DNA from: Nocardia brevicatena NBRC 12119
GTDB taxonomy: Bacteria > Actinomycetota > Actinomycetes > Mycobacteriales > Mycobacteriaceae
Direction: 5' to 3'
Assembly (NCBI RefSeq): GCF_000308495.1
Contig: NZ_BAFU01000034.1
Coordinates: 1 to 64,000, forward strand
Length of the DNA stretch: 64,000 bases
Under the pieces are notes generated by a model. That model saw only the letters and a program-made list of their open reading frames with translations, was not told where the DNA came from and did no database searches. Shown piece by piece: positions 45,062 to 53,013 of the stretch. Position 1 is the stretch's first letter. Each line of letters starts with the position of its first letter. The position numbers and the translations under genes are program-made.

Positions 45062-45721
45062 TCACACGCGCCGGATACGGGCCAGCCAGGCGGCGACATC
45101 GACCGGGCGGTCGGTGGGCAGTCCGAGGCGGCCGGCTTCCTCGGCGACGGCCGCGGTGACCCGCCCGCGGTAGCGGGCCGGGCGCAGGTCCTCCAGTTCC
45201 CAGCCTTCACCGGCGAAGGCGTCGCGGATGACGTTCTCGCCGATCCGGGGACCGAACCCGGGTCCCGCATTCGACAGGGCCAGGATGTGGACGTATCCGC
45301 CCGGTGTGCAGACGGCACGCAGACCGCGTACATAGGTGGCCCGGGCCTCGGGGTCCTCGCCGAAGACATGGAACAGCGCGCTGTCGACAACGGTGTCGAA
45401 GGTGCCTAGCCGCTCGGCCCCGTCGACGGCGAGGGCGAGTACGTCCGCGACCTCGAACCGGGCGCCCGGCACACCCTGTTCGGTGGCGTTGCGGCGGGCG
45501 TATTCCACCGCGCTCGGGGACAGGTCGATACCGAGTACGTCGTAGCCGAGCCGGGTGAGGGCGATGGTGTGTTCGCCCGCGCCGGTGCCGGGGTCCAGCA
45601 CCCGGCCACGGATTCGGCCGTCGCGCTCCAAGGCCACGATCGCCGGCTGCGGTTCGCCGATCACCCAGGGTGCGGTGTCGCTGTCGTAGATCGAGTTCCA
45701 GTTCTCCACGGACTGTGTCAT
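45062..45721 (-). CDS. Class I SAM-dependent methyltransferase
   Basis: A 219-residue Rossmann-fold methyltransferase. Motif I is VLDPGTGAGEHTI (about residues 43-55), followed by the acidic end of strand 2 (VLGIDLSPSA), motif II around FDTVVDSALFHVF (about 108-120) and PGGYVHILALSN. The acceptor is unknown. ATG 45721 was preferred over upstream ATG/TTG codons because family members begin near MTQSVENWNSIYDSD and because a promoter of MerR type places transcription initiation at this very codon. This would make the mRNA leaderless. Confidence 0.85.
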   Translation of the reverse strand: MTQSVENWNSIYDSDTAPWVIGEPQPAIVALERDGRIRGRVLDPGTGAGEHTIALTRLGYDVLGIDLSPSAVEYARRNATEQGVPGARFEVADVLALAVDGAERLGTFDTVVDSALFHVFGEDPEARATYVRGLRAVCTPGGYVHILALSNAGPGFGPRIGENVIRDAFAGEGWELEDLRPARYRGRVTAAVAEEAGRLGLPTDRPVDVAAWLARIRRV

Positions 45722-45727
45722 GACCTC

Positions 45728-45758
45728 AGCCTGCATCCTCAACGGGGGTTGAGGTCAA
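45728..45758 (-). promoter_or_regulatory. MerR/SoxR-type promoter with operator
   Basis: On the minus strand: -35 TTGACC (45758-45753), a 19-base spacer and -10 CAGGCT (45733-45728). The spacer region contains CCTCAAC, 4 bases, GTTGAGG (45754-45737), i.e. CCTCAA-N6-TTGAGG, the same frame as the SoxR box recalled from E. coli and Streptomyces. A 19-base spacer with the dyad inside is the hallmark of promoters activated by MerR-family regulators. The ATG at 45721 lies 7 bases after the -10. No merR or soxR gene is in the window. Confidence 0.6.
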
Positions 45759-45985
45759 TGGTTACCGCCGAGGCCGATGGATTGTTGCCCACCTGTGCCG
45801 CTCGTTACCGAGCCGTGCCCCGGCACCGGTACGAGGCCGCGATCGGACGATTCGGGCGTGGCTCCGCGTCCGCTCGGGGGCTGCGCCCGTGTTTCGGTTC
45901 ATAGGCGCGTTACCTCGGCCATCGCTTCGGCTCGGGCGTGGTTTTCGGCGGACCGGTGCCGGGCGATGTCGATTAGGCTGGGCGT

Positions 45986-46282
45986 GTGGATCGCATCGAG
46001 GGATGGTGGGACGGCTTCGAACTGTGGGTGGCGGGACTTCCGTTCATCCCGCAGTTCCTGGTGGTACTGGCGGGCATGGTGCCGATCAGCTTCGCCATCG
46101 CCTACCTGCTCGACCGTGGTTTGAAGAACGTCATGCGGTGGCCGGGTCGAGAGGAGGATCCCGGCGTCCGGGCCCGTGATCGGGTGACGGCGGAGTCGGG
46201 GAAACCCGAGTGGGATGTCGAGCCGGTTCCGGCCGTGATGGTGGCCCCGGCTCGGGAACACGTCGGAAGTGGTGCCCACTGA
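45986..46282 (+). CDS. Small membrane protein (Rv2401A-like)
   Basis: A 98-residue protein with one or two membrane helices (LPFIPQFLVVLAGMVPISFAIAYLLDRGL, about residues 18-46), an Arg/Glu-rich cytoplasmic tail and a Pro/Val-rich end. It lies between the trehalase/methyltransferase genes and the sulfate importer, the place of Rv2401A in M. tuberculosis. Its TGA overlaps the ATG of a 25-codon frame. The function is unknown; association with the sulfate importer is a guess from position. Confidence 0.65.
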   Translation: MDRIEGWWDGFELWVAGLPFIPQFLVVLAGMVPISFAIAYLLDRGLKNVMRWPGREEDPGVRARDRVTAESGKPEWDVEPVPAVMVAPAREHVGSGAH

Positions 46283-46359
46283 TGCCCCGTTCTCGTGTGC
46301 AGCTCGCTCTCGCCGCCCTGCTGATCCTGATAATCGTCGCCTGGTTCTTCACCCGGTAG
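46282..46359 (+). CDS. 25-residue single-helix membrane peptide
   Basis: An ATG at 46282 overlaps the TGA of the preceding membrane-protein gene (TGATG). It encodes 25 residues: a basic start (MPRSRVQ), a membrane helix (LALAALLILIIVAWFF), and Thr-Arg at the end. Stop-start overlap plus a clean positive-inside helix argue for a translated small protein rather than chance. No homologue can be named. Confidence 0.5.
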   Translation: MPRSRVQLALAALLILIIVAWFFTR

Positions 46360-46671
46360 ACGCGTCAGGGCGTGGGCCCATCGGCGGCCCGGGTACGGCT
46401 CGAAGGCGTACGGACGCCGTCCCGGTCGAAGTGGAGGCGGACCCGGCCCGACCGGTGTCGTCGAACGGCGACCGGGACGGTGGAACACCCCGGGCGCCGT
46501 CATTGGGGCCGGTCGGCCCCACTAGACTGTCCCGCGCCCCGCGGAACCGTTCGTGCCTCCCGCGCTCGTTTCCGGCCGCCGGGCCACGCCGGCGCCGTAG
46601 CCCGGCGTCTCCATCCGTGAGTGCCGCCCCGGCCCTGCGCCGCCGATCGGCGGTCGACAGAAAGGTCCACC
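46360..46671. other. Leader region of the sulfate importer operon
   Basis: About 310 bases with no supported gene. A short hairpin GGGGCC-GGTC-GGCCCC lies at 46505-46520, followed by a TAGACT -10-like hexamer at 46523-46528. Closer to subI, a CCGCCGATCGGCGG palindrome lies at about 46640-46653. No SAM riboswitch core was recognised, although sulfur genes are sometimes controlled that way. Confidence 0.4.
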
Positions 46672-47709
46672 ATGTCACGCACCCGCCGGTCCGCCGGGCG
46701 TCGTCGGCTTGTCGCTGCCCTCGTCGGCCTCGCGGCCGTGGTGCTCTCCGCCTGTGCCGGCGGGCCCAGTGACGTGGTCGGCGCACCGAGCGTCGACGGA
46801 ATCGGCGGCACCCTCGCCCTGTACGCCTACGCGGTCGCCAAACCCGGCTTCGACCTGGTGGTCCCGGAGTTCAACCGGACCGAGGCGGGCGAGCAGGTGC
46901 GGGTCCGGCAGTCGTACGGCGCGTCCGGGGACCAGTCGCGCAAGGTCGCGGGCGGCGCCCCGGCCGATCTGGTGAACTTCTCCACCGAGCCCGATATCAC
47001 CCGTCTGGTGGACGCCGGGCTGGTGGACCGGAACTGGAACGCCGACGCCACGAGGGGAATCCCGTTCGGTTCGGTGGTCGCGCTCGTCGTCCGCGAGGGA
47101 AATCCGAAAGGTATCCGGAGCTGGGACGATCTGCTGCGGCCCGATGTCGAGGTGGTGACCCCCAACCCGTTCAGCTCCGGTTCCGCGAAATGGAATCTGC
47201 TCGCCCCGTACGCGGCGATGAGCGAGGGCGGGCAGAACCCGCAGGCCGGGCTGGACTATCTCACCACGATGATGGAGCGGGTCCGGGTACAGCCGAAATC
47301 CGGTCGCGAAGCCACCGAGACGTTTCTGCAGGGCACCGGCGACGTGCTGATCAGCTACGAGAACGAGGCGCTGTTCGCCGAACGCCACGGCGACCCCGTC
47401 GAACACACCGTGCCCGACGCCACCATCCGGATCGAGAACCCGGTGGCCGTGTTGAAGAACACGCGGAACCGGGAGCAGGCCGTCGCCTTCCGCGACTTCC
47501 TGTTCACCCCGACGGGCCAGCGTGCGTGGGCGGAAGCGGGCTTCCGTCCCGTCGATCCGGGTGTGGCCGCCGAATTCGCCGCCGACTTCCCGCCGCCGCG
47601 GCGGCTGTACACCATTGCCGATCTCGGTGGCTGGGAAACGGTGAACGAGGAATTGTTCGCCCCGGACAGCGGCAGTATCGCCGCCGTCTACGACCACGCC
47701 ACCAAGTAG
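46672..47709 (+). CDS. subI: Sulfate ABC transporter substrate-binding lipoprotein
   Basis: A 345-residue periplasmic-type binding protein anchored as a lipoprotein: basic start, hydrophobic helix and lipobox LSAC (Cys at about 24). The mature part has the sulfate-binding fold: YAYAVAKPGFDLVVPEF, QSYGASGDQSRKVAGGAPADLVNFSTEPDI (about 80-110), and PNPFSSGSAKWNLLAPYAAM (about 163-183). It captures sulfate (or thiosulfate) outside the membrane for CysT/CysW/CysA. ATG 46672 follows GACAGAAAGG. First gene of the operon subI-cysT-cysW-cysA, matching Rv2400c-Rv2397c. Confidence 0.93.
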   Translation: MSRTRRSAGRRRLVAALVGLAAVVLSACAGGPSDVVGAPSVDGIGGTLALYAYAVAKPGFDLVVPEFNRTEAGEQVRVRQSYGASGDQSRKVAGGAPADLVNFSTEPDITRLVDAGLVDRNWNADATRGIPFGSVVALVVREGNPKGIRSWDDLLRPDVEVVTPNPFSSGSAKWNLLAPYAAMSEGGQNPQAGLDYLTTMMERVRVQPKSGREATETFLQGTGDVLISYENEALFAERHGDPVEHTVPDATIRIENPVAVLKNTRNREQAVAFRDFLFTPTGQRAWAEAGFRPVDPGVAAEFAADFPPPRRLYTIADLGGWETVNEELFAPDSGSIAAVYDHATK

Positions 47710-47745
47710 CCGCGTGACCCGGCCCACACGCGATACTCGATAACC

Positions 47746-48645
47746 GTGACCGATCCCAGCCCGCGCACCGGGACCTTCCCCGATACCGCTTCCGGCGACC
47801 CCGCGGACCCGCACGAACCCGGCGGGCGGCCCTTGCGGTCCTGGCTGCGGTTCAGCGGCTCGGTGGGGCCGCTGGGTGTGGCCACGGCGGTCCTGTGGCT
47901 CAGCGTCATCGTGCTGCTGCCGCTGGCGGCGCTCACCGTCAGCGCGTTCGATACCGGCTGGTCCGGGTTCTGGGCCGCTGTCACGAGTCCGGTGGCGCTG
48001 GCGTCCTTGCGGGTGACCATCGTCGTCTCGATGTTCGTGGCGCTGCTGAACGTGGTGATGGGGACCCTCGTCGCCTGGGTACTGGTACGTGACGAATTCC
48101 CCGGTAAGGGGATCGTCAACGCGCTCATCGATCTGCCGTTCGCGCTGCCCACCATCGTGGCCAGTATCGTGCTGCTGTCGCTGTACGGGCCGAACAGCCC
48201 GATCGATGTCCATCTCAACGCCACCCGGCCCGGTCTGGTGGTGGCGCTGGCCTTCGTGACGCTGCCATTCGTGGTGCGGTCGGTGCAGCCGGTGCTCATC
48301 GAGGCCGACCGCGAGGTGGAACAGGCGGCGCTGTCATTGGGCGCGAACAACTGGATCACCCTCCGCCGAATCGTGCTGCCCACCCTGGCGCCGGCGATCA
48401 TCAGCGGCGGTGGGCTGGCGTTCGCCCGCGCTATCGGCGAATTCGGCTCGGTGGTGCTGATCGGCGGCAATATTCCCCGCGAGACCCAGGTGGCCTCGCA
48501 GTACATCCAGCAGCAGATCGAAATCGACCGCCCGGTCGCCGCGGCGGCGGTGTCGGTGGCGCTGCTGGTCATCGCCTTCGCGACCCTGCTGGTGTTGCGG
48601 TTGTTCTCCGAGTGGACGGCCAGGAAGGAGCGCGCGGCCCGATGA
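47746..48645 (+). CDS. cysT: Sulfate ABC transporter permease CysT
   Basis: A 299-residue permease with six membrane helices and the EAA loop (EVEQAALSLGANNWITLRRIVLPTLAPAI, about residues 190-218) that contacts the ATPase. The first 40 residues form a Pro/Gly-rich cytoplasmic tail. It starts at GTG 47746, 36 bases after subI, and its stop overlaps the cysW start (ATGA). It forms the channel with CysW. Confidence 0.93.
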   Translation: MTDPSPRTGTFPDTASGDPADPHEPGGRPLRSWLRFSGSVGPLGVATAVLWLSVIVLLPLAALTVSAFDTGWSGFWAAVTSPVALASLRVTIVVSMFVALLNVVMGTLVAWVLVRDEFPGKGIVNALIDLPFALPTIVASIVLLSLYGPNSPIDVHLNATRPGLVVALAFVTLPFVVRSVQPVLIEADREVEQAALSLGANNWITLRRIVLPTLAPAIISGGGLAFARAIGEFGSVVLIGGNIPRETQVASQYIQQQIEIDRPVAAAAVSVALLVIAFATLLVLRLFSEWTARKERAAR

Positions 48646-49448
48646 AGCTGTCCACCCCCACCCGTATCTCGCTGCGGGTGCTCGCGCTCGGTTATCTGTT
48701 CGTCCTGCTGGTGCTGCCGCTGGGGGTGATCCTGGTCCGATCGTTCGGCCACGGGATCGTCGCCTTCATCGATCAGATCGGCACCCCCGCGGCCATTTCG
48801 GCGATCAACCTGTCGTTGCTCATCGTGGCCATCGTGGTGCCGGTGAACGTGGTGTTCGGGGTGCTCATCGCACTGGCCCTGGTACGCGGCAGCTTCCCCG
48901 GCCGGCGACTGCTGCAGGGCCTCGTCGATCTGCCGTTCGCGGTGTCGCCGGTGGTGGTCGGTGTCTCGCTGATCCTGTTGTGGGGGGTGGGCGGCTGGTT
49001 CGGCGGACTGGCCGAACTGGGTATCCAGGTGATCTTCGCGGTCCCCGGGATGGTGATCGCCACCATCTTCGTGACCCTGCCTTTCGTGGTGCGCGAGGTG
49101 GAGCCGGTGCTGCACGAGATCGGCGACGACCAGGAGCAGGCCGCCGCCACCCTCGGCGCGTCCGGTTGGCAGACGTTCCGGCGGATAACCATGCCCGCCA
49201 TCCGCTGGGGTCTCACCTACGGTGTGGTGCTCACCGTGGCCCGCGCGCTCGGCGAGTTCGGCGCGGTGATCATGGTGTCGTCCGGTTTCGCCGGTGTCTC
49301 GCAGACCCTCACCCTGCTCGTGCACGCCCGCTATATCGACGACCACAACGATTTCGGCGCCTACTGCGCCGCCACTCTGCTGATGGGCATCGCGCTGCTC
49401 ACCCTGCTGTTGATGACGCTGCTGGAACGCAAGCGGGACACCCGTTGA
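48642..49448 (+). CDS. cysW: Sulfate ABC transporter permease CysW
   Basis: A 268-residue permease with six membrane helices and the EAA loop ([25 protein letters not shown], about residues 165-190). The [22 protein letters not shown] segment is typical of CysW. It starts at ATG 48642 inside the cysT stop. It pairs with CysT in the membrane and is followed by cysA after 22 bases. Confidence 0.94.
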   Translation: MKLSTPTRISLRVLALGYLFVLLVLPLGVILVRSFGHGIVAFIDQIGTPAAISAINLSLLIVAIVVPVNVVFGVLIALALVRGSFPGRRLLQGLVDLPFAVSPVVVGVSLILLWGVGGWFGGLAELGIQVIFAVPGMVIATIFVTLPFVVREVEPVLHEIGDDQEQAAATLGASGWQTFRRITMPAIRWGLTYGVVLTVARALGEFGAVIMVSSGFAGVSQTLTLLVHARYIDDHNDFGAYCAATLLMGIALLTLLLMTLLERKRDTR

Positions 49449-49470
49449 CCGTGTACGCCGGAGGCCATTC

Positions 49471-50466
49471 ATGATCACCGTGACCAATGCGCGCAAGCGC
49501 TACGGTTCCTTCGCCGCCCTCGACGATGTGAGCCTGGAGATTCCCTCCGGGACGTTGACGGCGCTGCTCGGGCCCTCCGGTTCCGGCAAGTCGACCCTGC
49601 TGCGCAGTATCGCCGGACTGGAAACGCTGGATTCGGGAATGGTGGTGATAGCCGGACGCGACGTGACCGGGGTGCCGCCGCAGAAACGCGATATCGGGTT
49701 CGTATTCCAGCACTACGCGGCGTTCAAGCATATGACCGTGCGCGACAATGTGGCCTTCGGTCTGAAGATTCGCAAACGGCCCAAGGCCGAGATCGCCGGG
49801 CGGGTGGACGAGCTGCTGGGCATTGTCGGGTTGGACGGGTTCCAGCACCGCTATCCGGCGCAGTTGTCGGGTGGGCAGCGGCAGCGGATGGCGCTGGCCC
49901 GCGCGCTGGCCGTGGATCCGCAGGTTTTGCTGTTGGACGAGCCGTTCGGCGCGCTCGACGCCAAGGTGCGCGCGGATCTGCGGACCTGGCTGCGCCGGCT
50001 GCACGAGGAGGTGCACGTCACCACCGTCCTGGTCACCCATGATCAGGAGGAGGCCCTGGATGTGGCCGACCGGATCGCGGTGATGCACGCCGGTCGGATC
50101 GAGCAGGTCGGCAGTCCCGAGGACGTCTACGATCGGCCCGCGAACGAATTCGTCATGTCGTTTCTGGGGGCCGTGGCCCGGCTCAACGGGCATATGGTGC
50201 GTCCACACGATATCCGGGTCGGCCGCGATCCGAGTATGGCGCTGGCCGCGCACGAGGGTACCGCCGAATCGGCGGGGGTCACCCGGGCCACCGTCGAGCG
50301 GGTGGTGCGGCTCGGTTTCGAGGTGCGGGTGGAGTTGCGCAATGCCGCCACGGGAGATCTGTTCACCGCTCAGGTGACCCGCGGTGACGCCGAGGCGTTG
50401 CGGCTGGGGGAGGGCGAGACGGTGTACGTCCGCGCCACCCGGATCCCGGATCTGCCGACGAGCTGA
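49471..50466 (+). CDS. cysA: Sulfate ABC transporter ATP-binding protein CysA
   Basis: A 331-residue ATPase. Walker A is GPSGSGKST (about residues 32-40), the Q-loop lies in [14 protein letters not shown], the ABC signature is [15 protein letters not shown] (about 131-145), Walker B is [13 protein letters not shown], and the H-loop is VTHDQEEAL. The C-terminal part (about 235-331) carries a TOBE-like regulatory domain. GGAGG precedes ATG 49471. It powers import through CysT/CysW. Confidence 0.95.
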   Translation: MITVTNARKRYGSFAALDDVSLEIPSGTLTALLGPSGSGKSTLLRSIAGLETLDSGMVVIAGRDVTGVPPQKRDIGFVFQHYAAFKHMTVRDNVAFGLKIRKRPKAEIAGRVDELLGIVGLDGFQHRYPAQLSGGQRQRMALARALAVDPQVLLLDEPFGALDAKVRADLRTWLRRLHEEVHVTTVLVTHDQEEALDVADRIAVMHAGRIEQVGSPEDVYDRPANEFVMSFLGAVARLNGHMVRPHDIRVGRDPSMALAAHEGTAESAGVTRATVERVVRLGFEVRVELRNAATGDLFTAQVTRGDAEALRLGEGETVYVRATRIPDLPTS

Positions 50467-50643
50467 GGGTGTTGCTGTACCGAGGGATATCCGAACGGCA
50501 TATTTTCGGCAAATATCGATAGGACATCGGTGCGTCCGCTGTCCGGATGCGTGTCGGCCGCTGTAGTCGGATTCTCTTCGCGAGCAACCCGGCCGAGCTG
50601 GGAAATCGGTGGTCGCGGCACAGATCATGGAATGCGGCGGTGT

Positions 50644-50661
50644 CGGACAATGGGTTGTCCG
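50644..50661. promoter_or_regulatory. Palindrome upstream of an Hsp70-like gene
   Basis: CGGACAA, 4-base loop TGGG, TTGTCCG: perfect 7-base arms, 79 bases before the Hsp70-like ATG at 50740. It could be an operator or a leader hairpin. The rest of 50467-50739 has no gene. Confidence 0.4.
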
Positions 50662-50739
50662 CTGGTTGGCATGCGTGATCACGGAATGATTGCCTGTTGC
50701 CGTTCGAAGCGTGTCCGTTCGGCGAGCAGATGGGGTTCG

Positions 50740-51849
50740 ATGGCTACAGGTCTCGGGTTGAGCATCGGTACGGTCAACGCGGTCTCCGCGCTGACGGGTA
50801 CACCGGAGGGGGCGGGCAGGGGGCGCAGGCGGCGACCGGACCCGTCGTTTGTCACGACCCACCGCACCTCACTCGTTTTCGACAGCACCGGTCTGGCCCG
50901 GCTCGGCACCATCCCGCCGCATGGTCGGGTGATCACCGAATTCGCCGATCTCGGCCGGCCGGAGACGAAGGGCGCGCGGATCGGGAACCACGCACTGCGG
51001 CCTGCCGATCTCGTGGCGGTCGTCACGGACTGCCTGATCTCCGATGCCCGCCGCGATCCGCGCGGTGACGATGCCGAAGTCGTCCTCGCCCATCCGATCG
51101 GTTACGGCCCGGAGCTGGTGGCGATGCTGCGGTCGGCACTTGACTGGGCCGGGCTCGAGCGCGTGCGGTTGGTATCCGAGCCGGTGGCGGCCGCGGCCTG
51201 GCTGGAGGCCGAGTACGGTCCGCTGATGCCGGGGTTGGCGCTGGTCTACGACCTGGGCGGCGCCACTGTGGACATCACGCTGGTGCGCGTGGGTGGCGGA
51301 AGCCCGGACGATCCGGTGATCGGTACTCCGCTGCGCTCGCGGGCGTTCGGCGGGCGGGCGTTCGGCGCCCTGGTCGCCGAGCGTTCCTGGGGCGGCCGGG
51401 CCGCCGGTGACGAGGTGAGTTCGGATTCCGTGTCCACCGACGCGTTGCGGGTCGATCATGTCCGCGGATCGCTGGACCTGGTCTATCGATGCCTGCGTTC
51501 GGCCGACGTCACCATGGCCGATGTCGATCGGATATTGGTTGTCGGCGGCGCCTCCCGGCCGGCGCAGGTGGCGCGGGTGCTGTCCGACGAACTGGCCCGA
51601 CCGGTGGTCACCACGCCGGATCCGGAATGTGTGGTGGCGCTCGGTGCCTCCGTACTGGCCCGGCGGGAGCGGGAGGCCGCAGCGGAGGAGCCGCTGCGGA
51701 TGCGCAGTCTTTCCCGCCTGGCCAGGCGTCGTCGCGCCGCCGTGTTGGCCGGGTCGAGCGTCGCGGTCGCGGTCGCTGCCACCATGTCCGCCGACACGGT
51801 GTGGGCCGACACCGTGTGGGCCGGCCTGCCCCTGCTCGGAGCGGGCTGA
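50740..51849 (+). CDS. Hsp70/actin-fold ATPase-like protein, short
   Basis: A 369-residue protein with only the Hsp70 nucleotide-binding fold. Phosphate-1 is GLGLSIGTVNAV (about residues 4-15), where DnaK has an Asp at the Ser8 position. Phosphate-2 is LVYDLGGATVDITLV (about 168-182), and the adenosine motif is ILVVGGASRPAQV (about 265-278). Instead of a peptide-binding domain, it ends with an Arg-rich stretch and one hydrophobic segment (AAVLAGSSVAVAVAATM), possibly a C-terminal membrane anchor, with a small repeat ADTVWADTVWAG. A longer paralogue lies at 61433. The start is uncertain: ATG 50740 has no strong ribosome site. No grpE or dnaJ is nearby. Confidence 0.75.
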   Translation: MATGLGLSIGTVNAVSALTGTPEGAGRGRRRRPDPSFVTTHRTSLVFDSTGLARLGTIPPHGRVITEFADLGRPETKGARIGNHALRPADLVAVVTDCLISDARRDPRGDDAEVVLAHPIGYGPELVAMLRSALDWAGLERVRLVSEPVAAAAWLEAEYGPLMPGLALVYDLGGATVDITLVRVGGGSPDDPVIGTPLRSRAFGGRAFGALVAERSWGGRAAGDEVSSDSVSTDALRVDHVRGSLDLVYRCLRSADVTMADVDRILVVGGASRPAQVARVLSDELARPVVTTPDPECVVALGASVLARREREAAAEEPLRMRSLSRLARRRRAAVLAGSSVAVAVAATMSADTVWADTVWAGLPLLGAG

Positions 51850-51911
51850 TACCGGATTCGGGTCGGTCCAGGGTTCGCACCCGCTGTGTCCACCCCGTCC
51901 GATCAGGTGTG

Positions 51912-51940
51912 TTGACGGGGCCCATTGTTGATGTAACTAT
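51912..51940 (+). promoter_or_regulatory. Weak candidate promoter of the diiron oxygenase gene
   Basis: TTGACG at 51912-51917 and an A/T-rich TAACTAT at 51934-51940, separated by 16 bases, in an otherwise GC-rich interval and 43 bases before the start codon. The -10 match is imperfect. Confidence 0.3.
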
Positions 51941-51982
51941 AGGACACAGTAATGCGGACCCTCATGAGAGGCAGTGACGACG

Positions 51983-52996
51983 ATGTCTTCAGCCACGACG
52001 ACCCCTGACGTGGACCAGGTCCTCGCCCAGGCGCAGGAATACGCGGAGAAGCTGTTGCTCCTGTCGGAGGGCTCGGTCAACCGGCACTTCGATCCGTTCA
52101 CCGACATCGATTGGGATAACCCCGATTTCGATGCCGACACCCGCCCCCAGCGGTGGATCCTGCCCGTCTCGGCCGACCCACTGGGCCGTCACCCCTGGTA
52201 TCGGGCGCTACCGGAGGACCGCAAGATCGCCATCGGCAAGTACCGCCAGGCCAATGTCGCCAAGGTCGGACTGCAGTTCGAGGCCATCCTCATCAGCGGC
52301 ATGATGCAGCACATCTTCGGTCTGCCCAACGGCGACCCAGAGTTCCGCTACTGCTCCCACGAGATGATCGAGGAGCACAACCACACCCTGATGTTCCAGG
52401 AAATGGTCAACCGCATCGGCGTCGACGTACCCGGTATGGGCCCGCTGGTGCGCAAACTGCGTCATCTCGCGGTGCCGGTGGCGGTCGCGTTCCCGAACCT
52501 GTTCTTCATGGCCGTGCTCGCCGGCGAGGAGCCGATCGACCATATCCAGAAGGACATCCTGCGCTCCGACGAGGAAGTGCATCCGATCATGCGCGGCGTC
52601 ATGGCCATTCACGTGGCCGAGGAAGCCCGCCACATCTCCTTCGCGCACGAATTCCTCACCAAGCACGTCCCGGAGTCCTCCGCGCGCAACAAGTTCGTGC
52701 TGTCGCTGGCCATGCCGGTGATCATGTGGATCCTCGGCCGGGCCATCGCGACCCCGCCGAAGAAGTTCTTCGAGGAGTTCGATATCCCCGACAGCGTCCG
52801 CAAGGAACTGTTCTACGGTTCCGACGAGGCCAAGCAGGTCTTCAGCGACTACTTCGGCGACGTACGCGCTCTCGCCAGGGAGATCGGGCTGATGAACCCG
52901 ATCGCCAAGCGGGTGTGGAAGGCCCTCGGCATCGACGGGCACACCACCCGCTACCGGTCCGAGCCGCTGCGCGTCGCGGCCCACCGCGCGGCCTGA
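51983..52996 (+). CDS. Diiron oxygenase, AurF-like
   Basis: A 337-residue ferritin-like diiron protein of the AurF/p-aminobenzoate N-oxygenase family. Carboxylate/His ligands are visible: an early Glu in QFEAILISGMMQH (about residue 95), EMIEEHNHTLMFQEM (about 125), and the paired Glu-x-x-His of HVAEEARHISFAHEF (about 215). AurF oxidises aryl amines; mycobacterial relatives have no proven substrate. The next gene, only 17 bases on, encodes ferredoxin/ferredoxin-NADP reductase FprB, a fitting electron donor; the same pair is recalled as Rv0885-Rv0886. A GTG at 51974 is an alternative start. Confidence 0.82.
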   Translation: MSSATTTPDVDQVLAQAQEYAEKLLLLSEGSVNRHFDPFTDIDWDNPDFDADTRPQRWILPVSADPLGRHPWYRALPEDRKIAIGKYRQANVAKVGLQFEAILISGMMQHIFGLPNGDPEFRYCSHEMIEEHNHTLMFQEMVNRIGVDVPGMGPLVRKLRHLAVPVAVAFPNLFFMAVLAGEEPIDHIQKDILRSDEEVHPIMRGVMAIHVAEEARHISFAHEFLTKHVPESSARNKFVLSLAMPVIMWILGRAIATPPKKFFEEFDIPDSVRKELFYGSDEAKQVFSDYFGDVRALAREIGLMNPIAKRVWKALGIDGHTTRYRSEPLRVAAHRAA

Positions 52997-53013
52997 TCGG
53001 CGGGTAGCATCAC

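Noticed and set aside
46360-46671. Possible SAM riboswitch or cysteine leader peptide before the sulfate operon
   Set aside because: No conserved SAM-I or SAM-IV core and no short Cys-codon-rich frame could be recognised; only simple hairpins are seen.
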